A stretch of DNA of 64,000 nt from Virgibacillus necropolis. Its GTDB lineage: Bacteria > Bacillota > Bacilli > Bacillales > Amphibacillaceae. The notes under the pieces were generated by a model. The model saw only the letters and a program-made list of their open reading frames with translations, did no database searches and had not been told where the DNA came from. Where the stretch lies: contig NZ_CP022437.1 of NCBI RefSeq assembly GCF_002224365.1, forward strand, positions 620,001 to 684,000, read 5' to 3'. A program made the position numbers and the translations under genes. Shown here piece after piece: positions 32,009-40,247 of the stretch. Position 1 is the stretch's first letter. Each line of letters begins with the position of its first letter.

Positions 32009-33004
32009 ATGAAAGAGGAAAAAAATGGCGGTTCAAAAAACAAATGGAGTCGCATTTTTCGCAAGAAGTGGTTTTTCCCAGCAGTATATTTAACGGTAGC
32101 AGCTCTACTCTTAACATTTGTTGTGTGGTATCAGAATTTGGAAAATCAAATTCCTGAAACCCAAGATAATCAGGAATCAACTGAAACCGCAACAGATCAG
32201 TTCGGTGAAGAAGCACAAACCGTTATGGATCAACAAGAAGTTGTTAAAATGCCTGTGAGTAACCAAGATCAAGCAGAAATCGTAACTAAATTCTATGACT
32301 ACAACGCAGACGAAGAGGCACAGAAAAATTCGCTTGTTCTTTACAACAGTAGATACTACCAAAGCACAGGTGTTGATATCGCAGCTGCAAGTAACGAAAC
32401 ATTTGATGTAACAGCATCATTAAGTGGTACGGTTGAAGAGGTAGAAGAAAATCCATTATTGGGAAATGTAGTAACACTATCCCACGATAAAGACCTTAAA
32501 ACCTACTATGCTAGTCTTGGAGAAGTAAGTGTCAAAGCTGGAGACAATGTTAAACAAGGTGACGTACTTGGAACAGCTGGTCAAAACTTATTCGGTTCTG
32601 AAGACGGGGTTCATGTCCACTTCGAAATCCGAAAAGGTGGAGAATCAGTAAATCCTGAAGATTATTTTAACCAACCAGTAAGTGAGATTAAGGTGAAGGA
32701 AAAGTCTGAATCAGATGAGACGAAATCAGATGAAACGCAGGAGAAAGGCAATGAAACTCCTGAAGGTTCAGATGAGCAATCTACTACACCTGAAGAAGAA
32801 ACTAGTGGAACTCCAGACGATGCTACTGAATCAGATGGTAGTAACGGAACAGAAGAAGATGGCGTTGAGCAAGAAGATCCTAGTGGAATGGAAGATGATC
32901 CAACAAACCAGGAAGAAAACACGACTCCTGATGATTCAACAAACCAAGAAGATGGAATGTCGAATGACGATACGGAGTCATCTGAATCAAACGCTGGTGC
33001 TTAA
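32009..33004 (+). CDS. spoIIQ: Stage II sporulation protein Q (LytM-like)
   Basis: 331 residues: short cytoplasmic part, one membrane helix (about 24-43), linker and a M23/LytM domain (about 110-220). The first zinc-binding His is replaced (STGVD instead of HxGxD) while HVHFE is kept, as in B. subtilis SpoIIQ, so the domain is structural. It binds SpoIIIAH across the septum. An unusually long acidic Asp/Glu/Ser/Thr tail of about 100 residues follows. Start at ATG 32009 after GAGGTGATG. Confidence 0.93.
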   Translation: MKEEKNGGSKNKWSRIFRKKWFFPAVYLTVAALLLTFVVWYQNLENQIPETQDNQESTETATDQFGEEAQTVMDQQEVVKMPVSNQDQAEIVTKFYDYNADEEAQKNSLVLYNSRYYQSTGVDIAAASNETFDVTASLSGTVEEVEENPLLGNVVTLSHDKDLKTYYASLGEVSVKAGDNVKQGDVLGTAGQNLFGSEDGVHVHFEIRKGGESVNPEDYFNQPVSEIKVKEKSESDETKSDETQEKGNETPEGSDEQSTTPEEETSGTPDDATESDGSNGTEEDGVEQEDPSGMEDDPTNQEENTTPDDSTNQEDGMSNDDTESSESNAGA

Positions 33005-33015
33005 ACCTAATTGAA

Positions 33016-33052
33016 AAAATAGCCCTTTAGTTCTAAAGGGCTATTTTTTTTA
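33016..33052 (+). terminator. Terminator after spoIIQ
   Basis: TAGCCCTTTAG / TAAAGGGCTA stem and T8. Confidence 0.9.
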
Positions 33053-33160
33053 ATGATAGCACGGAATTTGTCGAAGGATTAGGTATATCTATCTATGAAA
33101 AATATGGTAATATAAGCAAATAAGTAAAGCTACCTAAAGTAAGGGGAATAGAAGAGTACT

Positions 33161-34192
33161 ATGAGCGTTAACACATTAGCAACTAACTCTATACTTTCCA
33201 TTTCAAACGATGGTAAGTTGTCGCTAGAACATGTGATTTCAATGTTGTCAACACAGTACGATGAGAAAACAGTACTAGAATTGGTTAGAAAGTTATGCTT
33301 ACAAAGCAATAAAATAGAGATTATGAAAAAGGGCATGGAACTTCTGTACATGAATGGTTTTTATCACGATTTACAAATTCTAATTGATAAAAATAACGAA
33401 TCAGAACATAAATCCAATAATCAATGGTCCGCAGTCTATCAGTTAATGATTGATCGAAAGTTAAACCGACTAACACCACTAGAAATAATAGACCGCGCAT
33501 CATCTCTCCAAAGTGATGAACCAGAAGTGAAATTTTTAATAGAATTCACGAAAATATCAGCCTACTATGCGATGCGAGATTTTGGGAAAATGGGGAACTT
33601 CATAGAAAAGCAACAGCAATTATATAGTGCTGTTAGAGATCCATTTATCGTATCCTATTTTGATGTACGATTTTATCAATTGTTATTCGTCTACCATTGG
33701 TCACGTAACGAGTTGATTATGGCTAGAAAATATGCTTTTCGATTATTAAATTTAACTCAAAGCCCACGTATAAAAGTGGCGGTAAATATTAATTTGGGTC
33801 TGAGCTATACATTTGATACATTCAAACAAGGCATACATCATCTGAAAGAAGCAAAAAAGATTTCAATAGAACATGGTTTCATGGATAATATCAACCTTAT
33901 TCAAAACAGAAACATTCCATTCCTTTCAGCTTACCATAAGAAAGTAATAGGAATTTCAACTAGTGACAAAAGCGAACAAGCTCATATTGAGATTGCGAAG
34001 GGAAATCATAGGAAAGCAGAAACCATGTTAAGAAAACTGTCAATGGACTCGCCATTCCGATTGTATTATATGGGACTAGCTACAAACGATAAAAATTTAT
34101 TGTATCAATCCTATAACTACTTTATTGACAAGCGCAGTGATCATTTCTTTAGCAGACTAGCAATTCATGCATTACAAGAAATGGGTGCTTAA
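33161..34192 (+). CDS. AimR-like (arbitrium receptor family) TPR protein, short N-terminus
   Basis: 343 residues, all helical, with the layout of phage AimR peptide receptors. The stretch ISNDGKLSLEHVISMLSTQY near residue 14 resembles the segment after the DNA-binding helix in SPbeta AimR. The C-terminal part SEQAHIEIAKGNHRKAETML, then FRLYYMGLATNDKNLLYQS and LAIHALQEMGA follows the AimR end closely. The first 35 or so residues of AimR (part of the helix-turn-helix) are missing, and an in-frame stop at 33149 rules out an upstream start. No phage genes flank it and no AimP-like peptide gene follows. It may be a domesticated regulator or a related peptide sensor. Confidence 0.7.
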   Translation: MSVNTLATNSILSISNDGKLSLEHVISMLSTQYDEKTVLELVRKLCLQSNKIEIMKKGMELLYMNGFYHDLQILIDKNNESEHKSNNQWSAVYQLMIDRKLNRLTPLEIIDRASSLQSDEPEVKFLIEFTKISAYYAMRDFGKMGNFIEKQQQLYSAVRDPFIVSYFDVRFYQLLFVYHWSRNELIMARKYAFRLLNLTQSPRIKVAVNINLGLSYTFDTFKQGIHHLKEAKKISIEHGFMDNINLIQNRNIPFLSAYHKKVIGISTSDKSEQAHIEIAKGNHRKAETMLRKLSMDSPFRLYYMGLATNDKNLLYQSYNYFIDKRSDHFFSRLAIHALQEMGA

Positions 34193-34212
34193 TAAAGCTA
34201 CAGTAGACCATT

Positions 34213-34243
34213 AGAGTTCTCATTTTTATGAGAGCTTTTTTTG
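34213..34243 (+). terminator. Terminator after the AimR-like gene
   Basis: AGTTCTCAT / ATGAGAGCT stem, T7 tract. It closes the gene without room for a signal-peptide gene. Confidence 0.82.
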
Positions 34244-34416
34244 GTGTTGTAAATATTTCCCCTCAAAAAAACTCATGTTCTTTTTCCCCTTTGTACCATT
34301 TTTCTAAAAATACTTCTTGTCCCTTATGGAAAAGGGATAAATTTAATCATAAACAGCTCTTTCAAGTAATAAAATGTTACAAACCAAGCATTCAGTAATG
34401 TCTGAGGTGAGAGCTT

Positions 34417-34476
34417 GTGTGGCATGTAGGTAAAAGTAGCAGCGAACCTCGTATACATATATTTTACTCCTTATAA
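34417..34476 (+). CDS. 19-codon leader ORF upstream of spoIIID (usd-like)
   Basis: GAGGTGA (34404-34410) lies seven bases before GTG 34417. The ORF encodes MWHVGKSSSEPRIHIFYSL and stops at 34476, 180 bases before spoIIID. In B. subtilis a small ORF named usd upstream of spoIIID must be translated for spoIIID translation. This ORF is in the right place and has an excellent ribosome site, but I cannot compare the sequences, so equivalence is inference. The rest of the 464-base gap 34193-34656 shows no other gene. Confidence 0.5.
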   Translation: MWHVGKSSSEPRIHIFYSL

Positions 34477-34656
34477 ATTCATGTAAGTGTGCTGGACTTG
34501 TTTACTATAGATAAGCATGTAAAAGTGCGACATAACTGCCTAATTTTTCAGTACATGAATTAGTTCACTTTTCAAAAAAGAATACTGCCATAATTTAACT
34601 GAATCACCTTGTCTCATTTCACACCTCGGAATTATCAACTTAGGGAGGCGAATGGT

Positions 34657-34962
34657 GTGCACGATTACATCAAAGAAAGGACAATCAGGATAGGCATTCA
34701 TATCGTGGAGACGAGGAAAACCGTCCGAATGATAGCAAAGGAATTTGGTGTATCCAAGAGCACAGTCCACAAAGACTTAACAGAACGTTTACCAGAAATC
34801 GACCCGAAGCTCGCAAACCAAGTCAAGGATATTCTTGAATACCACAAAGCAATTCGACATCTCCGCGGAGGTGAGGCGACCCGAAAAAAGTATAAAATTA
34901 AACCGGCAAGCGCTGCACCAATCAAACTCGACACCGCAAATGCCACAACAGTTAAACAGTAG
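34657..34962 (+). CDS. spoIIID: Sporulation transcription factor SpoIIID
   Basis: 101 residues from GTG 34657, after GGGAGGCG (34643-34650), giving the conserved start MHDYIKERTIRIG. Helix-turn-helix TVRMIAKEFGVSKSTVHKDL and the C-terminal DNA-contact segment RHLRGGEATRKKYK. Mother-cell regulator that switches sigma-E to sigma-K genes. The longer frame from 34609 lacks a ribosome site. Confidence 0.95.
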   Translation: MHDYIKERTIRIGIHIVETRKTVRMIAKEFGVSKSTVHKDLTERLPEIDPKLANQVKDILEYHKAIRHLRGGEATRKKYKIKPASAAPIKLDTANATTVKQ

Positions 34963-34981
34963 GATATCGTGACAATGTCAG

Positions 34982-35013
34982 AGACCCCAGCCGTTCTTGA
35001 GGTGGGGGTTTCT
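34982..35013 (+). terminator. Terminator after spoIIID
   Basis: ACCCCAGCC / GGTGGGGGT with one mismatch, followed by a short T-rich tail. Confidence 0.65.
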
Positions 35014-35040
35014 TATGTTGATTATTTTAACATTTATTAC

Positions 35041-35080
35041 AGGATATCAACGCTCACTCTCAGAAATCAACATTCGTTCC
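35041..35080. repeat. Short GATATCAACGCT repeat, copy 4
   Basis: GGATATCAACGCTCACTCTC followed by AGAAATCAACATTCGTTCC: two units, period about 20. Confidence 0.6.
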
Positions 35081-35250
35081 AATCCACCCCACTCATCAAA
35101 AATAACCAACCCACACGATGTCGAAAAATCCCGCGTATTTTTTGTTTATTTGCATTAATTTTAGACATTTTGTGGTAAAATATAATATTAGTAGCATTGT
35201 GTTCGTTGACAAATGTGAGATAGTTATTGTGAACAGGAGGATCTAAATTA

Positions 35251-36252
35251 ATGTTTTCTCGTGATATTGGAATTGACCTTGGAACTGCCAATGTTTTAAT
35301 TCATGTAAAAGGAAAAGGAATTGTTTTGAATGAGCCGTCAGTTGTCGCGATGGATAAGAATACTGGAAAAGTTTTAGAAGTAGGCGAATCCGCATGGCGT
35401 ATGGTTGGACGTACACCAGGTAATATTGAAGCCATTCGTCCATTGAAAGATGGGGTTATCGCTGACTTTGATGTAACGGAAGCAATGTTAAAGCATTTTA
35501 TAAATAAAATTAATGTTCGTGGATTTTTATCAAAACCAAGAATGTTGATATGCTGCCCAACTAATATTACGAAGGTTGAGCAGAAAGCTATAAGAGAAGC
35601 TGCCGAGAAATCGGGTGGTAAAAAGGTTTATTTAGAAGAGGAACCAAAAGTTGCAGCAATCGGTGCTGGAATGGAAATTTTCCAACCAAGTGGAAATATG
35701 ATTGTTGATATCGGTGGAGGAACGTCAGATATAGCTGTTCTTTCAATGGGTGATATTGTAACTGCTGAGTCAATCAAAATGGCTGGTGACAAATTTGACG
35801 CAGAAATTCTCCAGTACATAAAAAAGCATTATAAGTTGCTTATTGGTGAACGTACAGCCGAACAAATTAAGATGAATGTGGCAACAGTATTTCAAAATTC
35901 ACGTAAAGAAGAGATGGATATCCGTGGACGTGACATGGTGAGTGGTTTGCCACGTACGATTACGGTTTATTCAGATGAAATATCTAGTGCCCTTAAAGAA
36001 TCAGCAAATATGATTACGCAGGGTGCAAAGCGAGTATTGGAGCGGACACCACCTGAATTATCTGCTGATATAATTGATCGCGGGGTTATTTTGACAGGTG
36101 GGGGAGCATTAATTCACGGTATTGATCAATTGCTAGCTGAAGAATTAAAAGTACCTGTATTTTTATCAGACGAGCCAATGCATTGCGTTGCAAAAGGAAC
36201 GGGAATTATGCTTGAAAACATTGATAAAATTGAACGTAAAAGAGCCTTGTAA
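35251..36252 (+). CDS. mbl: Rod-shape-determining protein Mbl
   Basis: 333 residues, actin-like MreB family. Phosphate motifs DIGIDLGTANVLI and NMIVDIGGGTSDIAVLS, connecting motif and adenosine motif GVILTGGGALIHGID are complete. Guides lateral wall synthesis. The spoIIID-mbl-flhO-flhP order identifies it as Mbl rather than MreB or MreBH. Ribosome site ACAGGAGG. Confidence 0.95.
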   Translation: MFSRDIGIDLGTANVLIHVKGKGIVLNEPSVVAMDKNTGKVLEVGESAWRMVGRTPGNIEAIRPLKDGVIADFDVTEAMLKHFINKINVRGFLSKPRMLICCPTNITKVEQKAIREAAEKSGGKKVYLEEEPKVAAIGAGMEIFQPSGNMIVDIGGGTSDIAVLSMGDIVTAESIKMAGDKFDAEILQYIKKHYKLLIGERTAEQIKMNVATVFQNSRKEEMDIRGRDMVSGLPRTITVYSDEISSALKESANMITQGAKRVLERTPPELSADIIDRGVILTGGGALIHGIDQLLAEELKVPVFLSDEPMHCVAKGTGIMLENIDKIERKRAL

Positions 36253-36331
36253 TTTCTTCCACAATCATTCACGCATTTAAAAATCGTCTCACAAGCAGCT
36301 TTTTTTCAGTCTTCAAAGGGGGTTGAACGTT

Positions 36332-37135
36332 TTGCTACGAGGATTTTATACTGCTGCAAGTGGAATGATTGCACAGCAGCGGCGCCAGGAAGCAATGGCA
36401 AACAATATTTCTAACGTAAATACGCCCGGCTATAAAGCGGACCAGCCTACATTACGTGCATTTCCTGAAATGTTGATGCAACAAATGGGATCGGCAGAGC
36501 TACCAACCAAGCATGGCTTTAAGGTACCTGGAAACCATTCGATTGGCTCATTAAACACGGGTGTTTATGTACAGGAAAACGTGCCAAAATTTAGCCAAGG
36601 GGATATTCGTGAAACAGGAATTTCAACTGACATGGCTTTAATTAATGGTGTTTTACCTGATAAAACTGGGGCATTATTTTTCACCGTACAAAATGATGCA
36701 GGAGAACAGCGCTATACCAGAAATGGCAATTTCACTGTTGATGGACAAGGTTTTTTAGTTGCGAATCAAGGATATTATATACTGGATCAAGCTGGTAATC
36801 GGGTCCAAACAAACGGACTTGACTTTGCGGTTACACAAGACGGCAACGCTCAGGTTGGTGGGCAAAATATACCTTTAGGGATTGCATATACGCCAGATGC
36901 CTCTCAAATGGCAAAAGAGGGAAATGGATTGTTCATTGGCGAGATGAGAGAAGCTCCAGCTGGAACAACATATACCATTAAGCAGGGTTTTTTAGAGCAA
37001 TCTAACGTGGATTCTCTTCAAGCAATGACACAAATGATGGAGTCGTATCGTATGTTTGAAACGAATCAACGCGTTTTAAAAGCATATGATGAGAGTATGG
37101 GAAAAGCAGTTAACGAAGTCGGGCGACTGGGCTAG
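36332..37135 (+). CDS. flhO: Flagellar hook-basal body protein FlhO
   Basis: 267 residues from TTG 36332, nine bases after AAAGGGGG. Flagellar rod signature near the start (QQRRQEAMANNISNVNTPGYK) and the C-terminal rod motif (SNVDSLQAMTQMMESYRMFETNQRV). Rod protein related to FlgF/FlgG. Its gene ends a few bases before the flhP ribosome site (TAGGAGGG). The TTG at 36323 is the alternative start. Confidence 0.93.
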   Translation: MLRGFYTAASGMIAQQRRQEAMANNISNVNTPGYKADQPTLRAFPEMLMQQMGSAELPTKHGFKVPGNHSIGSLNTGVYVQENVPKFSQGDIRETGISTDMALINGVLPDKTGALFFTVQNDAGEQRYTRNGNFTVDGQGFLVANQGYYILDQAGNRVQTNGLDFAVTQDGNAQVGGQNIPLGIAYTPDASQMAKEGNGLFIGEMREAPAGTTYTIKQGFLEQSNVDSLQAMTQMMESYRMFETNQRVLKAYDESMGKAVNEVGRLG

Positions 37136-37145
37136 GAGGGCTTTC

Positions 37146-37976
37146 ATGTCAAGAACAATGATACAGGCAGCGGTTACGATGAATCAGTTGCAAAACAAAC
37201 TTGATTTGATTGGAAACAATTTAGCAAACAGCCAAACAACTGGCTATAAGAGTCGTCAAGCAGACTTTTCCTCCTTATTGTTCCAAGAAATTAATAACAT
37301 GAAAGATCCTGCAAATGCTGAAGGGCGTCTAACACCTGATGGTATACGGATTGGAACAGGAGCTAGACTTGGTTCAACTAACATAAATTTAGCGTTAGGT
37401 GCAATTACAGAAACTGGACGCGGACTCGACACAGCACTTCTTGAAAAAAACCATCTATTCCAAATTCAGGTGACAGAAAACGGTGTTGATGAAACCCGTT
37501 ATACTAGGTCGGGTGCCTTTTACCTTTCACCAGTAAATAACAATCAAGCTGTCATGTTGACGACGAATGATGGGGACCCTGTGATTGGGGAAAATGGACC
37601 AATTGTTATTCCAGTAGGATTTGAGTCCATATCGATTCGTGACAATGGACAAATTGTTGTGAAGCGTGGAAATGACATGCAAGAAGCTGGTAGACTTTCG
37701 ATTGTAGAAGCGGTTCGTCCAAGATTGCTTGAAGCAACTGGACAAAATGCCTTTCGTTTACCAGACCTTGTGGAATTGGGTTATAATCAAAATGAAATTA
37801 TACAAGGAACCAATCCAAATGATACACTGTTAAAAAGTGGAGCATTAGAACGGTCGAATGTAGATATTTCAAAGGAAATGACGGACTTAATTACAGCACA
37901 ACGTTCGTATCAATTTAATGCCAAGACTATTTCAATGAGCGACCAAATGATGGGTCTTGTAAATCAATTAAGATAA
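37146..37976 (+). CDS. flhP: Flagellar hook-basal body protein FlhP
   Basis: 276 residues from ATG 37146. Same family as flhO: LDLIGNNLANSQTTGYKSR near residue 20 and the end ERSNVDISKEMTDLITAQRS. It carries a longer central beta domain. Distal rod component. The frame is open upstream inside flhO, but the ribosome site fixes this start. Confidence 0.93.
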   Translation: MSRTMIQAAVTMNQLQNKLDLIGNNLANSQTTGYKSRQADFSSLLFQEINNMKDPANAEGRLTPDGIRIGTGARLGSTNINLALGAITETGRGLDTALLEKNHLFQIQVTENGVDETRYTRSGAFYLSPVNNNQAVMLTTNDGDPVIGENGPIVIPVGFESISIRDNGQIVVKRGNDMQEAGRLSIVEAVRPRLLEATGQNAFRLPDLVELGYNQNEIIQGTNPNDTLLKSGALERSNVDISKEMTDLITAQRSYQFNAKTISMSDQMMGLVNQLR

Positions 37977-38021
37977 CTGATTATGTGTGAATTGTTACAA
38001 GCGGGTAAGGAGAAACAAACC

Positions 38022-38471
38022 ATGTCAAATAGTCAACCAGAAGTCAAAACTGAAGAGAGAAAAACACGACGTTCCAAGGCGTGGAATAAGTTAGTAGACA
38101 ACTTAAAGAAGCTAACCACGGAACTAAAGAAGAAAATTTCTAAGAACAAAAAGAGGCTAAAAGGAATATCTTCAGGAAAAACTACTCGGAGTCGTCAAAA
38201 GGCGATGCAAAAGGAAGAATTATCCTCAGAAACTACTACACGTAAGCAACAAAAAGCAAAGCGAAAGGCTGAAAAGAAGCAAAATAAAAAGCCCAGACGT
38301 CGTGCCTTTCCTATCTGGTTACGAATTATTGTAGTTATTCTCTTATGTGCAATAGCACTCGTTATTGGTGCTATAGTTGGCTATGCGATAATTGGAAGTG
38401 GTAAACCAAGTGATGCACTTGACATGGACACCTGGCGCCACATAATTGAAATTGTAACGAAAACAGAGTAA
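38022..38471 (+). CDS. EpuA-like basic membrane protein
   Basis: 149 residues from ATG 38022 (ribosome site AAGGAG). A very basic Lys/Arg-rich tail of about 95 residues precedes RRRAFPIWLRIIVVILLCAI, one membrane helix and a short outside segment DALDMDTWRHIIEIV. This PIWLR-helix-WxHI arrangement matches the EpuA / DNA-directed RNA polymerase subunit beta family (PF11772) commonly found after flhO-flhP. Its role is not established. Confidence 0.8.
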   Translation: MSNSQPEVKTEERKTRRSKAWNKLVDNLKKLTTELKKKISKNKKRLKGISSGKTTRSRQKAMQKEELSSETTTRKQQKAKRKAEKKQNKKPRRRAFPIWLRIIVVILLCAIALVIGAIVGYAIIGSGKPSDALDMDTWRHIIEIVTKTE

Positions 38472-38473
38472 GA

Positions 38474-38514
38474 AGTTAAAAAGCATGGCTTAATATGCAG
38501 CCATGCTTCTTTTA
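38474..38514 (+). terminator. Terminator between convergent genes
   Basis: AAAGCATGGCT / AGCCATGCTT stem, extended by AGAAG/CTTCT and T4. Confidence 0.82.
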
Positions 38515-38521
38515 AATTAAT

Positions 38522-38668
38522 TTAATCACCTTTTCTTCCTGTAACCATTCGGTAAATGAAAACAATTAAGGCTATAACAAGTAATATATGGATTAGACCA
38601 CCAGCAATTTCAAAAAGAAATCCAAAAGCCCAAAGAATTAACAAGATAATTAATATTGTCCAAAGCAT
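38522..38668 (-). CDS. Lmo0937-family small membrane protein (48 aa)
   Basis: Minus-strand ORF from ATG 38668 to TAA 38522, with AGGAGGT upstream. It starts MLWTILIILLILWAFGFLFE and ends IYRMVTGRKGD: two membrane helices with a GG turn, the pattern of the Lmo0937 family (DUF5670) found across Bacilli. Function unknown, often stress-linked. An R1 repeat occupies its upstream region, so its promoter would lie in or beyond the repeat. Confidence 0.85.
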   Translation of the reverse strand: MLWTILIILLILWAFGFLFEIAGGLIHILLVIALIVFIYRMVTGRKGD

Positions 38669-38689
38669 TTAAGTACCTCCTTTCTAGGC

Positions 38690-38777
38690 AGTTAAGAAAG
38701 TATAAATCCTTTCTTACTGCATAAGTGCAACTAAGGCTTTCGCCATTAAGGCTTGGCGATAAGCCAAGTTTTCTAAT
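38690..38777. repeat. R1 dispersed repeat
   Basis: Nearly identical to 24950-25036: AGTTAAGAAAGTATAAATCC, CTGCATAAGTGCAACTAAGG, GGCTTGGCGATAAGCCAAG, TTTTCTAAT. Confidence 0.8.
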
Positions 38778-38900
38778 CATCAATAGCTACTTTTCACTGT
38801 CCTTCTAATTTTTTCTGACCTCACAAAGTGCTATAATACTCATTAGGTACTACTTAACATGTCCAATTTCTACATAAAAAAACATGAAGGAGCGCTAGCG

Positions 38901-39320
38901 ATGAATATACAAGAAATTAAAGAAACAATTCCCCACAGATACCCTTTTTTATTAGTAGATAAGGTAACTGAAATTGAAGAAGGTAAAAGTGTCGCTGGAC
39001 TGAAAAATGTTACAATTAATGAACCGTTTTTCCAAGGTCATTTTCCAGATTATCCGGTAATGCCGGGTGTGCTTATTCTTGAAGCACTTGCTCAGGTTGG
39101 TGCTATTGCCGTACTTGGTATCGAGAAAAATAAAGGCAAGATCGGTTTTTTAGTCGGAATCGACAAATGCCGTTTTAAACGTCAAGTTAAGCCTGGAGAT
39201 CAGCTTAAGTTAGAAGTTGAAATCATTCGAATAAAAGGGCCAATAGGAAAAGGAAAAGCTGTCGCAAGTGTTGATGGAGAAATCGCCTGTGAAGCAGAAA
39301 TTATGTTTGCAATACAATAA
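38901..39320 (+). CDS. fabZ: 3-hydroxyacyl-ACP dehydratase FabZ
   Basis: 139 residues from ATG 38901 (ribosome site AAGGAGCG). Hot-dog fold with catalytic His47 and Glu61 in [20 protein letters not shown]. The N-terminus [13 protein letters not shown] is typical. Dehydration step of fatty acid synthesis. In B. subtilis the gene (ywpB) also follows the flhO-flhP block. Confidence 0.96.
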   Translation: MNIQEIKETIPHRYPFLLVDKVTEIEEGKSVAGLKNVTINEPFFQGHFPDYPVMPGVLILEALAQVGAIAVLGIEKNKGKIGFLVGIDKCRFKRQVKPGDQLKLEVEIIRIKGPIGKGKAVASVDGEIACEAEIMFAIQ

Positions 39321-39477
39321 TATGTTGAAGGAGAGTGACCTGGATTGTATTCTAGGTAGCTCTTTTTTAAACCCAAATATAAATGAAAAAAGAAAAAAAT
39401 TTGTTCCAAAAATAAGTATTACTTTCATATTTATGGTTAAGCTAATGGCGAAAGTGATATATAAGGAGGAAATTTTA

Positions 39478-39807
39478 ATGAACAAGAAACTTTTAATAAA
39501 GTTAGGTGCACCTGTTTTAGCGTTAACCCTTGTTACGGCGTGTGGAACTGATAATGGAGAAGATCCAGCTAACGAGGAGGCTCCACTTAATCAAGAAGAT
39601 GATAACGGTGAGCAAAACAATATGGAAGAAAATCAGCAAGATGGCGGTACTAACGAAAATGGCGGTACTAATGAGAACGGCGGTACTAACGAAAATGGTG
39701 GTACCAACGGAGAAGGTGGCACAAACGGAACTGAAAACGGTGGCACTGGTACAGATGATGGTGGAATGATGGAAGATGGAACAAATGATGAGGAAAACAA
39801 TCAGTAA
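39478..39807 (+). CDS. Repeat-rich acidic lipoprotein
   Basis: 109 residues from ATG 39478 (AAGGAGGAA). Lipoprotein signal with lipobox LVTAC (Cys22). The mature part is Asn/Gly/Glu/Asp-rich with consecutive GGTNEN hexapeptide repeats encoded by 18-base units at 39643-39732. No enzymatic domain. Low-complexity lipoproteins of this sort are common in Bacillaceae; function unknown. Confidence 0.85.
   Translation: MNKKLLIKLGAPVLALTLVTACGTDNGEDPANEEAPLNQEDDNGEQNNMEENQQDGGTNENGGTNENGGTNENGGTNGEGGTNGTENGGTGTDDGGMMEDGTNDEENNQ
39643..39732 (+). repeat. 18-bp tandem repeat inside the lipoprotein gene
   Basis: Units GGCGGTACTAACGAAAAT, three close copies and two diverged ones, coding GGTNEN/GGTNGE. 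Likely to vary in copy number. Confidence 0.85.
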
Positions 39808-39843
39808 GTTTTGATTAACCTTTAATTAATCACTTTTACAATA

Positions 39844-39882
39844 AAAATGACAGGACTTTAATTGTAGTCCTGTCATTTTTTG
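39844..39882 (+). terminator. Terminator after the lipoprotein gene
   Basis: AAATGACAGGACT / AGTCCTGTCATTT stem and T6. Confidence 0.9.
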
Positions 39883-39884
39883 CA

Positions 39885-39926
39885 CTTAAGGAAAGTATAA
39901 AAGTTTTAACGAAACGCCGGTATAAG
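39885..39926. repeat. Partial dispersed repeat (TATACTTTCC family)
   Basis: CACTTAAGGAAAGTATAAAA is shared in the reverse sense with the ends of the copies at 58.7 and 61.6 kb. Confidence 0.45.
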
Positions 39927-39972
39927 AAAAACCTCACATTCGCATTGATCTCAATAGCGAATGTGAGGTTTT
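39927..39972 (-). terminator. Terminator of the gas-vesicle operon
   Basis: Perfect 16-bp arms AAAACCTCACATTCGC and GCGAATGTGAGGTTTT. On the minus strand the hairpin is followed by a T-rich run. Confidence 0.85.
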
Positions 39973-39985
39973 CTAATCTTACTTA

Positions 39986-40174
39986 CTAAGCCTGTATGTC
40001 GATCACTTTTCCGAGCGATGGATGAGGTGCTTGGACACTACTTGTTTTAAGCATATCCAATAACTGCTCACTTTGTTGCTCCATGACACCCATCGATTTA
40101 TTCATAATCGTAAGTCCTGCGCTAGCTTGTACTTGCTGGTTCGCCATTACGACAGATAATGCGGCAATATCCAT
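39986..40174 (-). CDS. YjfB-family protein (62 aa)
   Basis: 62 residues from ATG 40174 after GGAGGTG. It begins MDIAALSVVMANQQVQASAG, continues with a helix ending in LLDMLKTSSVQ and closes HPSLGKVIDIQA. This is the YjfB family, which in B. subtilis is listed as a putative motility protein. It is the last gene before the operon terminator, 73 bases after gvpT. No link to gas vesicles is known to me. Confidence 0.8.
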   Translation of the reverse strand: MDIAALSVVMANQQVQASAGLTIMNKSMGVMEQQSEQLLDMLKTSSVQAPHPSLGKVIDIQA

Positions 40175-40247
40175 GGTATACCACCTCCAAAATGCTATCT
40201 TTTCAGATAGTATACCATACATACTGAGCAACTTTTCTTATTACATT

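Noticed and set aside
32662-33014. ORFs in other frames over the end of spoIIQ
   Set aside because: They arise from the low-complexity acidic tail and have no ribosome sites.
34193-34416. An AimP-type signal peptide gene after the AimR-like gene
   Set aside because: A terminator follows at once and no ORF with a signal peptide and short C-terminal hexapeptide exists there.
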